The notes beneath the pieces are model-generated. The model worked only from the letters and a program-made list of their open reading frames with translations. It searched no databases and was not told the DNA's origin. Source: CANKHA01 sp963731585 (GTDB lineage Bacteria; Pseudomonadota; Alphaproteobacteria; Rhizobiales; Xanthobacteraceae). From it: a stretch of DNA of 64,000 nucleotides. The position numbers were made by a program, and so were the translations under genes. Position 1 is the first letter of the stretch. Each line of letters opens with the position of its first letter. Below, in pieces: positions 18,860-26,795 of the stretch. Location of the stretch: assembly GCA_963731585.1 (NCBI GenBank), contig CAVSWC010000003.1, forward strand, positions 682,001 to 746,000, written 5' to 3'.

Positions 18860-19486
18860 GACTGAGCGCCCTTGTTCTTGTTCTCCTTCGCCGCGCCGCC
18901 CAGCAGCATGTGGCGCGTCAGATCCATGAAGATCGGAAGCACCGCTTCGGCGTCGAAGTCAGGGTCGACCGCGCGGCGCCACCAGACGCCGTCGGCGATC
19001 ACCATCAGCATGGTCACCACGCCTTCAAAATCCACGTCGGAGCGGATGTCGCCGCGCTGCGGCGGCGGCTCGCAGCATGGCGATCAGCCGCGTATGCACG
19101 TCGGCGTCGAAGTCCTGCATGATGCGGGCGATGGCGGGATTGCGCCGGCTCTCCGACATGATTTCCGCGCAGAGCCCGACCTCGTCGGCGCTGCGTTCGA
19201 CGAAGTGATGACGCGCGAGCGCGGCGAAGCTGGCAAAGAAATCCTCGGTGAATTGCGCGCTCGCGAGCTGCGCGCCCACTTCGGCGCGGTCGCGTTCGGC
19301 GATGCCGGCGATGATCGCTTCCTTGGAGGGAAAATAACGGTAGAGATTGCCCGGGCTCATCCCGGCTTCGGCGCAGATGTCCTGCATCGAGGCCTGATGG
19401 AAGCCGGAGCGGGCGACGCAGCGCCGCGCCGCCTCGAGAATCTCGGCCCGGCGATCTTCCTTAAAGGCGGTCGTGACGCGCGGCAT
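18856..19486 (-). CDS. TetR-family repressor of the adjacent efflux operon, one extra base
   Basis: About 210 residues starting MPRVTTAFKEDRRAEILEAA. The HTH is clear (residues about 15-60: SGFHQASMQDICAEAGMSPG, NLYRYFPSKEAIIAGI). The ligand-binding domain follows, then a slip near 19065 (GCGC before GGC, Ala GCG/GCC). The bridged end reads GDIRSDVDFEGVVTMLMVIA, a common TetR C-terminal pattern. The stop overlaps the MFP start (ATGA). An inverted repeat 75 bases upstream is a candidate operator, so it probably represses its own operon. The ligand is unknown. Confidence 0.87.
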
Positions 19487-19560
19487 GGACTTCCCCCAGA
19501 ATGCATCGCACCAAGCGGCTGAACGATCCTCGACAACCCGATGGTCGGCACCGCAGCAAT

Positions 19561-19578
19561 AGCGAATGAACGTTCGCT
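19561..19578 (-). promoter_or_regulatory. Candidate TetR operator
   Basis: AGCGAATGAACGTTCGCT has six-base inverted arms (AGCGAA/TTCGCT) around a near-symmetric centre, the usual size for a TetR site. On the minus strand a TTGACT hexamer (19603-19598) lies 16 bases upstream of TAGAGC, so the repeat would cover the -10 region and start site of the tetR-MFP-RND operon. Confidence 0.5.
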
Positions 19579-19782
19579 CTACCCGGAGCTGGCGGAAAGT
19601 CAAGCACGGGTTCGGGCCATGGGCGTCTTGCCTCACGGCGAGGAGTGTTGCGAAGCAAGCGCTCGAACCATCGCAAGTTCGGCGATAGCTCGACTTGCGC
19701 ACTTATTCGTGCCGAGTCTGGGTAACACCCGGGATCGCGTCGGCCGCAGATTCTGGGGTCACCATGCCTTCGAGACGGCGCT

Positions 19783-20719
19783 TCATCGCCTCCTGCAGGT
19801 CGCAGGCGGATTTTGTGTCGTCTGGCACTGGGAACTCACTTCTGACAGCGTCGGGCAGAAGAAAGTGGACCGCCCGGTCTGCACGATCCGCTTCACGCGG
19901 CCCTTGCAGCCGCGGGTGACGCAGGGTTTTCCCTCGCGGTCATAGACGCGGAAATTATGCTGGAAGGCGCCGAGCTCGCCGTCGGTCCGCTTGTGATCGC
20001 GCAACGAGGAGCCGCCGGCCTCGATCGCATCCTGCAGCACCGCCTTGATCGCATCGACCAGGCTTGCAGCCCGTTCGTTCGGCGCGCCGGTTTTGCTGGC
20101 GATGGTCGAGGCCATGCGCTTGGGCGATAAGCGCGCGCGGTGCAGCGCCTCGCAGACATAGATGTTGCCAAGCCCGGCCACGACTTTCTGATCGCTGAGC
20201 GCGGCCTTCAGCGAGGTCTTCTTGCCCTTGCAGGCGCGCGCCAGCATCGCGGCGTCGAATGCATTGCCGAGCGGCTCCGGCCCCATCGCCTGCATCAGCG
20301 GATGCTGATCGAGCTCTTCCCGCGGCGTCAGTTTCATGAAGCCGAAGCGGCGCGGATCGTTGAAGGTGACGATGGCGCCGTTCGACATGTGAAACACCAC
20401 ATGGTCGTGCGCGACGTGCTTGGCGCGTTCGTGGTGATAGCGCGCGGTGTCCTTGGTCTTGCCGCCCTGGAAGACATGGAACGAACCGGACATGCCGAGA
20501 TGCATCATCAGCACGTCGCCGGACGACAGATCGAGCAGCAGATATTTGCCGCGCCGGCCGAGCCCGCGCACCGTCTTGCCCTCGAGATGGCCGACGAAAC
20601 CTTGCGGCAGCGGCCAGCGCAGATCCTGCCGCCGCGCTTCCACCTTGCGAAAGGCGTGCGCCGTCCATCACCGGCTCAAGGCCGCGCCGTACCGTTTCGA
20701 CTTCGGGCAATTCGGGCAT
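19783..20719 (-). CDS. mutM: Formamidopyrimidine-DNA glycosylase with altered zinc finger, one extra base
   Basis: MutM/Fpg excises 8-oxoguanine and nicks the abasic site. The catalytic N-terminus PELPEVETVRRGLEP (Pro2 nucleophile, Glu3) begins at 20719. A slip near 20650 (GCAC before GCC, Ala GCA/GCC) joins it to the rest: VVAGLGNIYVCEALHRARLS (helix-two-turn-helix) and the start of the zinc finger PCVTRGCKGRVKRIVQTGRS. The finger normally closes as FxCPxCQ. Here it reads FFCPT, seven other residues (LSEVSSQ), then CQ and twelve more. The fourth zinc ligand is therefore displaced or lost. It is divergent from ubiE. Confidence 0.9.
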
Positions 20720-20768
20720 GGTTTACCGCTTTCCGCAGCAGACATAGCGTCCTGTGGCCGGCCGGGCT

Positions 20769-21593
20769 ATGGTCCTCGCGGAAAAGGACAAAACGCCCAT
20801 GCGCGCGGGTGACGATGATACCCATTTCGGCTTCAAGCCCGTCCCGCTGGCCGACAAGCAAGGGCTGGTGGACGGCGTCTTTGCCTCGGTGGCGCGGCGC
20901 TATGACCTGATGAACGACCTGATGTCCGCCGGGCTGCACCGCGCCTGGAAGGACGCGCTGGTTACCACCCTCAATCTGCCGCCAAAAGGCCGTCCCGGCC
21001 ATTTTGACGAAAAAATCAAAAACCGGCCTTTCGCCTTGCTGGATGTGGCGGGCGGCACCGGCGATATCGCCTTCCGGGTGGTGGATGCCGGCGGCGCGGA
21101 GACGCGTGCGACGGTGATGGACATCAACGCCGAGATGCTGAAGGCCGGGCGCGAGCGCGCCGCCGCCTCTCGCCGCAGCGACCAAGTGAGCTTCGTCGAG
21201 GGCAATGCCGAGGCGCTGCCGTTTCCGGATCGCCGTTTCGATGCCGTCAGCATCGCTTTCGGCATCCGCAATGTGCCGCGCATCCAACAGGCGCTGAACG
21301 AAGCGCACAGGGTATTGAAGATCGGAGGGCGCTTTGCCTGCCTGGAATTTTCCAGCGTGGACGTGCCCGGGCTCGACACGCTCTACGATCTTTACTCCTT
21401 CAACGTGATTCCGGCGCTCGGGCGCGCGGTGACCGGCGACGCCGAGGCCTATCGCTATCTCGTCGAATCCATCCGCCGCTTCCCGAAGCCGAAGGCTTTT
21501 GCCCAAATGATCGAGACCGCCGGCTTCCGCCGCGCTTCCTTCCAGGTCATGACCGGCGGCATCGTGGCGCTGCATTCCGGCTGGCGGTTGTGA
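20769..21593 (+). CDS. ubiE: Demethylmenaquinone/2-polyprenyl-methoxybenzoquinol C-methyltransferase
   Basis: SAM-dependent C-methylation in ubiquinone synthesis. Motif I is DVAGGTGDIAFRV. VSIAFGIRNVPRIQQALNEA, RVLKIGGRFACLEFS and YRYLVESIRRFP are UbiE signatures. An insertion of about 15 polar residues (RPGHFDEKIKNRPF) separates the first helix block from motif I, as in several rhizobial UbiE proteins. Possible starts are ATG 20769 and ATG 20799; the conserved part begins FGFKPVPLADKQ after either. It is uninterrupted. Confidence 0.93.
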   Translation: MVLAEKDKTPMRAGDDDTHFGFKPVPLADKQGLVDGVFASVARRYDLMNDLMSAGLHRAWKDALVTTLNLPPKGRPGHFDEKIKNRPFALLDVAGGTGDIAFRVVDAGGAETRATVMDINAEMLKAGRERAAASRRSDQVSFVEGNAEALPFPDRRFDAVSIAFGIRNVPRIQQALNEAHRVLKIGGRFACLEFSSVDVPGLDTLYDLYSFNVIPALGRAVTGDAEAYRYLVESIRRFPKPKAFAQMIETAGFRRASFQVMTGGIVALHSGWRL

Positions 21594-21756
21594 TTGGCAT
21601 ATCCAACCACCGGTTTCGTGCCCCGGATGCTGCGCAGCGCGAGAGCGATGCGCTGCTGATCCGGGGCCGTTGCGGACACTGTCCTTGGAAAGATCCCGGG
21701 TCTGCAGCGCACCATTGCATGCTGCGCTGCGCCCGGGACACCAGCAGCGAGACTCC

Positions 21757-23329
21757 GTGATCTCCTCCCTTGCCCATCTCGCCCGCCTCGCCCGCGCGGG
21801 TTTTGTCTTTGCGCGCGAAGGCGTGTTCGCGCTGATCGATCCGGCCATGCTGCCGGTGCCGGGGCGCGCCGGCCTGCGCATGGCGCGGCTGATCGAGCGG
21901 CCGAAGACCGCGAGCGGCGAAGGCCGCCTCGCCGCGGCGCTGACCGCGCTCGGCCCGACTTACGTCAAGCTCGGACAATTCCTGGCAACCCGGCCCGACG
22001 TCGTCGGCGCCAAGCTCGCGCGCGAATTGGAAAGCCTGCAGGACCGCATGGCGCCGTTTTCGCAGGCCGAAGCGGAGGCCGCCATCGCCGCCGCTTTCGA
22101 CAAGCCGCTGCAGGCCGTCTTCAGCAGTTTCGGACCGCCGGTGGCGGCCGCCTCCATCGCGCAGGTGCACCGTGCCGAAGTGATGACGCAAAACGGCCCG
22201 CGCGCGGTGGCGGTGAAAGTGCTGCGCCCCGGGATCGAGCGGCGTTTCCGGGCCGATCTCGATGCCTTTTATTTCGCCGCGCGCAAGGGCGAAGCGCTGT
22301 CGGCCGAAGGCCGGCGGCTGCGGCTGATCGAGGTGGTGGACACGCTGCGCGCGTTCGGTGCGGCTGGAGATGGATCTGCGGCTGGAAGCCGCGGCGCTGT
22401 CGGAGCTGGCCGAGAACACCAAAGACGATCCGGATTTTCGCGTCCCCACCGTGGACTGGGACCGCACCGCGCGCGAAGTGCTGACGCTGGAATGGATCGA
22501 CGCCACGCCGCTGAATGACCGCGCGCGGCTCTTGGCCAAGGGCTTCGACCTGCCGCTGCTCGGGCGCTCGGTGATCCAGACTTTCCTGCGCCATGCGCTG
22601 CGCGACGGCTTCTTCCATGCCGACATGCATCCCGGAAATCTCTTCGTCGATGACGCCGGGCAACTGGTGGCGGTGGATTTTGGCATCATGGGCCGGCTCG
22701 GGCCGAAGGAGCGGCGGTTCCTGGCGGAAATCCTCTACGGCTTCATCACGCGGGATTATTACCGCACGGCGGAAGTGCATTTCGAAGCCGGCTATGTGCC
22801 GCGGCATCATTCGGTGGAGGATTTCGCGCAGGCGATCCGCGCCATCGGCGAGCCGATCCACAACCGCACCGCCGAAGACATTTCCATGGCCAAGCTGCTG
22901 ACGCTGCTGTTCGAGGTCACCGGCCTGTTCGACATGCGCACGCGGCCGGAGCTGCTGCTGTTGCAGAAGACCATGGTGGTGGTGGAGGGCGTCGGGCGTT
23001 CGCTCGATCCAAAACTCGACATGTGGAAGACCGCCGAGCCGGTGGTGCGCGAATGGATCGAGCGGCATCTCGGCCCGGCCGGCAAGATCGAAGGCGCGGC
23101 GGAAGGCGCGGGCGAGATCGGCCGCTTCATCGGCAACGTCCCAGGCCTGCTGACCCGCGCCGGCACTGTGCTCGATCAGCTCGACGACGCCACCCGCGAT
23201 GGGCTGCGGCTGGCGCCGGAAACCGTCGCCGCCATCGGCGAGGCGGAAGCCCGCCGCAACCGCTGGGCCACGGTTGGGATCTGGGTGATTGCGGCGCTGC
23301 TGGCGTGGGTGGTGCTGAAAGCCTTTTAG
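21757..23329 (+). CDS. ubiB: Ubiquinone biosynthesis atypical kinase UbiB, one extra base
   Basis: UbiB/ADCK-family ATPase needed for ubiquinone assembly. GTG 21757 is the likely start (ISSLAHLARLARAGFVFARE). The family KxGQ motif is in YVKLGQFLATRPD; ASIAQVHRAEV is the Ala-rich loop; FFHADMHPGNLFVDDAGQ and VDFGIMGRLG hold the catalytic Asp residues. Two hydrophobic helices end the protein (WATVGIWVIAALLAWVVL). The frame slips at 22349-22351 (CGCG, Arg CGC/CGG). It follows ubiE, with which it shares a pathway. Confidence 0.94.
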
Positions 23330-23335
23330 ACCGAA

Positions 23336-23695
23336 CTAGCGGTCCCATTCCATCTCGGCGATCCGCGGATCGACCGCGAAGGCCTTCCGATTGAAATCGA
23401 TGATCAGCTTCGGGAACTCCCGAATAGCTCTCGCACCACTACGGCTTAGGTGAAGCCTCCAGGTCTGGTACGCGGAGGGGTCCTCGCTGGTAAATACCCG
23501 GCAGGTCAGTATCGCCAGGTTCAAACCCCTGCGCGGGTCTCGAACCGACTGATAGCGAATAATTTCGGCACTCGCGGCCCGCGCGACATCGGCGATCGCC
23601 TGACAGGCGTCATAGCTTGTCAGGCGCGTCCACGACTCCGTCGTTCTGCTTGCCGAGGCTGTCTTCCTAATCTTGAGCCCGGGATTTGATTTCAT
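23336..23695 (-). pseudogene. C-terminal fragment of a RES-domain toxin
   Basis: About 115 residues match the C-terminal half of RES-domain NAD+ phosphorylase toxins: YDACQAIADVARAASAEIIR, then YQSVRDPRRGLNLAILTCRVF, QTWRLHLSR and FNRKAFAVDPRIAEMEWDR. The N-terminal part of the domain, with its Arg and Glu active-site residues, is absent; upstream the frame only runs antisense into coaBC. No Xre-type antitoxin gene is adjacent. It is most simply a decayed toxin gene, possibly translated from an ATG at 23695. The assignment rests on motif memory, so it is moderate. Confidence 0.55.
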
Positions 23696-23705
23696 TGATA
23701 TCAAT
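23694..23705. promoter_or_regulatory. 12-base perfect palindrome between RES fragment and coaBC
   Basis: ATTGATATCAAT is perfectly symmetric, AT-rich in a GC-rich setting, and lies 30 bases before the coaBC start. It overlaps the first codon of the RES fragment. Position and symmetry suggest a binding site for a dimeric regulator. The ribbon-helix-helix domain encoded immediately downstream is the obvious candidate, by inference only. Confidence 0.4.
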
Positions 23706-23735
23706 GCTATCATATTCTGACTTTTCGGGGGTTCC

Positions 23736-25158
23736 ATGGCCAGCCTCACCGTCCGCCAGCTCGACGAAGCCTTGAAGCAGCAACTGCGCCTGCGCGCCGC
23801 CCGCAACGGCCGCTCGGTCGAGGACGAGGTGCGCACCATTTTGCGGAGCGCCGCATCGGAGGGGGCTGGCGCCCCGATTGCCGGCCCCGTCCCTCCCGCG
23901 CAGTCGGCCAATGGCCCAGCAGCCCAGCCCGCGGCCGAAGCCACCACCCGCCGCATCCTGCTGATCATCGGCGGCGGCATCGCCGCCTATAAATCGCTCG
24001 ACCTGATCCGCCGCCTGCGCGAGCGCGGCCTCGGCGTGCGCGTGGTGATGACGGCGGCCGCGCAGAAATTCATCACGCCGCTTGTCGGCCGGCGCGATCT
24101 CCGGCGAGCAAGGTGTTCACCGACCTGTTCGATCCCGAGAGTGAATTCGACGTCGGACATATCCGCTTGTCGCGCGAAGCGGAGCTGATCGTGGTCGCGC
24201 CCGCGACCGCCGACCTCATGGCGAAGCTGGCGGGCGGGCATGCCGACGATCTCGCCACCGCCGTGCTGCTTGCCACCGACAAGAAAATCCTGCTGGCGCC
24301 GGCGATGAACCCGCGCATGTGGAGCAGTCCGGCAACGGCGCGCAATCTCGCGCAGCTTGCCGCCGACGGCGTCGTGCTGGTCGGGCCCGAACGAAGGCGA
24401 GATGGCCGAGCGCGGCGAGCAAGGCGTCGGCCGCATGGCCGAGCCGCTGGAGATCGTCGCCGCCATCGAAGGCCTGCTGGCGAAGCCGAAGGCGCGCGCC
24501 CGCTGGCCGGCAAGCGCGTGATCGTCACCTCGGGTCCGACGCATGAGCCGATCGATCCGGTGCGCTATATCGGCAACCGCTCCTCCGGCAAGCAGGGCCA
24601 TGCGATCGCGGCTGCCGCCGCTGCCGCGGGCGCCGACGTCGTGCTGGTGAGCGGGCCGGTGGCGCTGCCCGATCCTGCCGGCGTGCGCGTCGTCCGAGTG
24701 GAAACGGCGCAGCGAGATGCTGACCGCGGTGCGAACAGGCGCTGCCGGCCGACATCGCGATCTTCGCTGCCGCCGTCGCCGACTGGCGGGTGGCGCAGAT
24801 GCAGACCCAGAAGATCAAGAAATCCGGCGGCAGGCGCCGCCACTGGCGCTGACGGAAAACCCCGACATCCTCGCCACGGTCGCCAAGCGCGGCAGCCAGC
24901 GGCCGGCGCTGGTGATCGGCTTTGCCGCGGAAACCGATCAGGTGATCGCCCATGCGCGGGAAAAACTCGCGGCCAAAGGCTGCGACTGGATCGTCGCCAA
25001 TGACGTCTCGCCCGAGACCGGCGTATTCGGCGGCGACCGCAATACGGTGCATCTCGTCACCGCTTCCGGTGTAGAATTCCTGGCCGCCGCAAAGTAAGGA
25101 TCAGGTGGCGAAGAACCTGATCGCCCGCATTGTTGCAGCGCTGGAAACTTCCAAATGA
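23736..25158 (+). CDS. coaBC: CoaBC with an N-terminal ribbon-helix-helix domain, about seven extra bases
   Basis: Bifunctional phosphopantothenate-cysteine ligase/decarboxylase of coenzyme A synthesis. Residues 1-45 (MASLTVRQLDEALKQQLRLR, then AARNGRSVEDEVRTILR) match FitA/VapB-type RHH antitoxins. An Ala/Pro linker of about 25 residues leads into CoaC: RILLIIGGGIAAYKSLDLI, and the PxMNxxMW motif as APAMNPRMWSSPA. CoaB follows: VIVTSGPTHEPIDPVRYIGN, FAAAVADWRV, LALTENPDIL. At least seven slips occur (several at 24090-24125; near 24395, 24500, 24710, 24755, 24830, 25093). Bridging the last gives KDQVAKNLIARIVAALETSK, ending at 25158 with an ATGA overlap into dut. Similar fusions exist in Bradyrhizobium relatives as far as I recall. 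Confidence 0.88.
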
Positions 25159-25620
25159 ACACCGTCGAGGTGAAGGTGATCCGGCTGCCGCACGGCGCCG
25201 ATCTGCCGCTGCCGGAATATCACAGCGCGCAGGCGGCCGGCCTCGATCTGCTCGCCGCCGTCACCGTCGACCTGATCATCCAGCCCGGGCAGCGCGCCCT
25301 GGTGCCGACCGGAATCGCGCATTGCGCTGCCGCCGGGCAGCGAGGCGCAGGTGCGCCCGCGCTCCGGGCTGGCGGCGCGGCACGGCATCACCGTGCTCAA
25401 TACGCCCGGCACCGTGGACGCCGACTACCGCGGCGAGATCCAGGTCATCCTGATCAACCTCGGCGAGGCGCCTTATGTGGTGCAGCGCGGGGCGCGCATC
25501 GCGCAATTGGTGATCGCGCCGGTGCTGCGCGCGAGCCTGTCGGAAAGCCAGGAACTTGCCGGGAGCAAGCGCGGCGGCGGCGGTTTCGGCTCGACCGGAA
25601 TCGGTTCGGGCAAGAGCTAG
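25155..25620 (+). CDS. dut: dUTP diphosphatase, one extra base
   Basis: Homotrimeric dUTPase that removes dUTP and supplies dUMP. All five motifs are visible: AGLDLLAAV (1), PRSGLAARHG (2), NTPGTVDADYRGEI (3, catalytic Asp), RGARIAQLVI (4) and the C-terminal GGGGFGSTG (5). The frame slips at 25319-25320 (GCGC before ATT, Ala GCG/GCC). ATG 25155 overlaps the coaBC stop, a pairing common across proteobacteria. Confidence 0.95.
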
Positions 25621-25697
25621 AGCGCTTCATACCTTTCCCCTTTCAGGAGCAGGTATGACAGTGGCTATACCGCTGCATTGAATTGTTGGAGGACAGC

Positions 25698-26653
25698 ATG
25701 GCGCAAAGCCCGGGCCGCGGCCGGATCTACGGCTCGATCACCGAAACCATCGGCGACACGCCGCTGGTGCGGCTCAATCACCTGCCGCAGATGCACGATG
25801 TAAAGGCCACCATTCTCGCCAAGCTGGAATTCTTCAATCCGATCGGCAGCGTGAAGGACCGCATCGGCGTCGCCATGATCGATGCGTTGGAAGCCCAGGG
25901 CGCGATCGGCCCCGACACGCGTCATCATCGAGCCGACCTCGGGCAATACCGGCATCGCGCTCGCCTTCGTCGCCGCCGCGCGCGGCTACAAGCTGATCCT
26001 GGTGATGCCGGATTCCATGTCGTTGGAGCGGCGCAAGATGCTGCTCTTGCTCGGCGCGCAACTGGAGCTCACGCCGGCGGCGCAAGGCATGCGCGGCGCC
26101 ATCGCGCGTGCCGAGGAAATGCTGCGCACCAACAACAATGCGGTGATGCCGCAGCAATTCAGCAACCCGGCCAATCCGGAAATCCACCGCCGCACCACCG
26201 CCGAAGAAATCTGGAACGACACCCAGGGCGCGGTCGATGTCTTTCGTCTCCGGCGTCGGCACCGGCGGCACCATCACCGGCGTCGGCCAGGTGCTGAAGC
26301 CGCGCAAGAAATCCCTGCAGGTCGTGGCGGTGGAGCCTGAAGACAGCGCCGTGCTCTCCGGCAAGCCACCCGGGCCGCACAAGATCCAGGGCATCGGCGC
26401 GGGCTTCATTCCCGAGATCCTCGACCGCTCGGTCATCGACGAAGTGATAGCCGTCAGCAATCAGGACGCGTTCGACACCGCCCGCGCGCTCGCCAAGCAT
26501 GACGGCATCCCCGGCGGGGTTTCTTCCGGCGCCGCGGTAGCCGCCGCGCTGCAGATCGGGCAGCGCCCCGAAATGGCGGGCAAGAACATCGTGGTGATCA
26601 TTCCGTCCTTCGCCGAACGGTATCTTTCGACCGCATTATTCGAAGACTTATAA
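25698..26653 (+). CDS. cysK: Cysteine synthase A, two extra bases
   Basis: PLP enzyme that makes cysteine from O-acetylserine and sulphide. The PLP lysine lies in FNPIGSVKDRIG (about residue 55). EPTSGNTGIALAF is the substrate loop and GVGTGGTITGVG the phosphate cradle. C-terminal SSGAAVAAAL is also present. Slips occur at 25917-25920 (ACGC, Thr ACG/ACC) and 26242-26245 (TTTC, Phe TTT/TTC). Both alternatives are silent, and the bridged protein has normal length. A GGAGG ribosome binding site precedes ATG 25698. Confidence 0.95.
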
Positions 26654-26795
26654 CCGCGTTTGCCCGTTCACGGTCTGGACTCTTTCGGCGCGATTCCCCT
26701 TGGGGTTAAAGTCAAGCAATTCGCGGCCTGGCGCAGGCTGCGCGTCCGGGCGCTGGATCACCGCTGCGCCGGGACGAAGGTGGGGGCTGGGCGAC

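Noticed and set aside
23336..25158. A functional RES/RHH toxin-antitoxin system
   Set aside because: The RES part lacks its N-terminal active-site half, and RES toxins pair with Xre-type antitoxins. Only a remnant plus a domain fusion can be supported.
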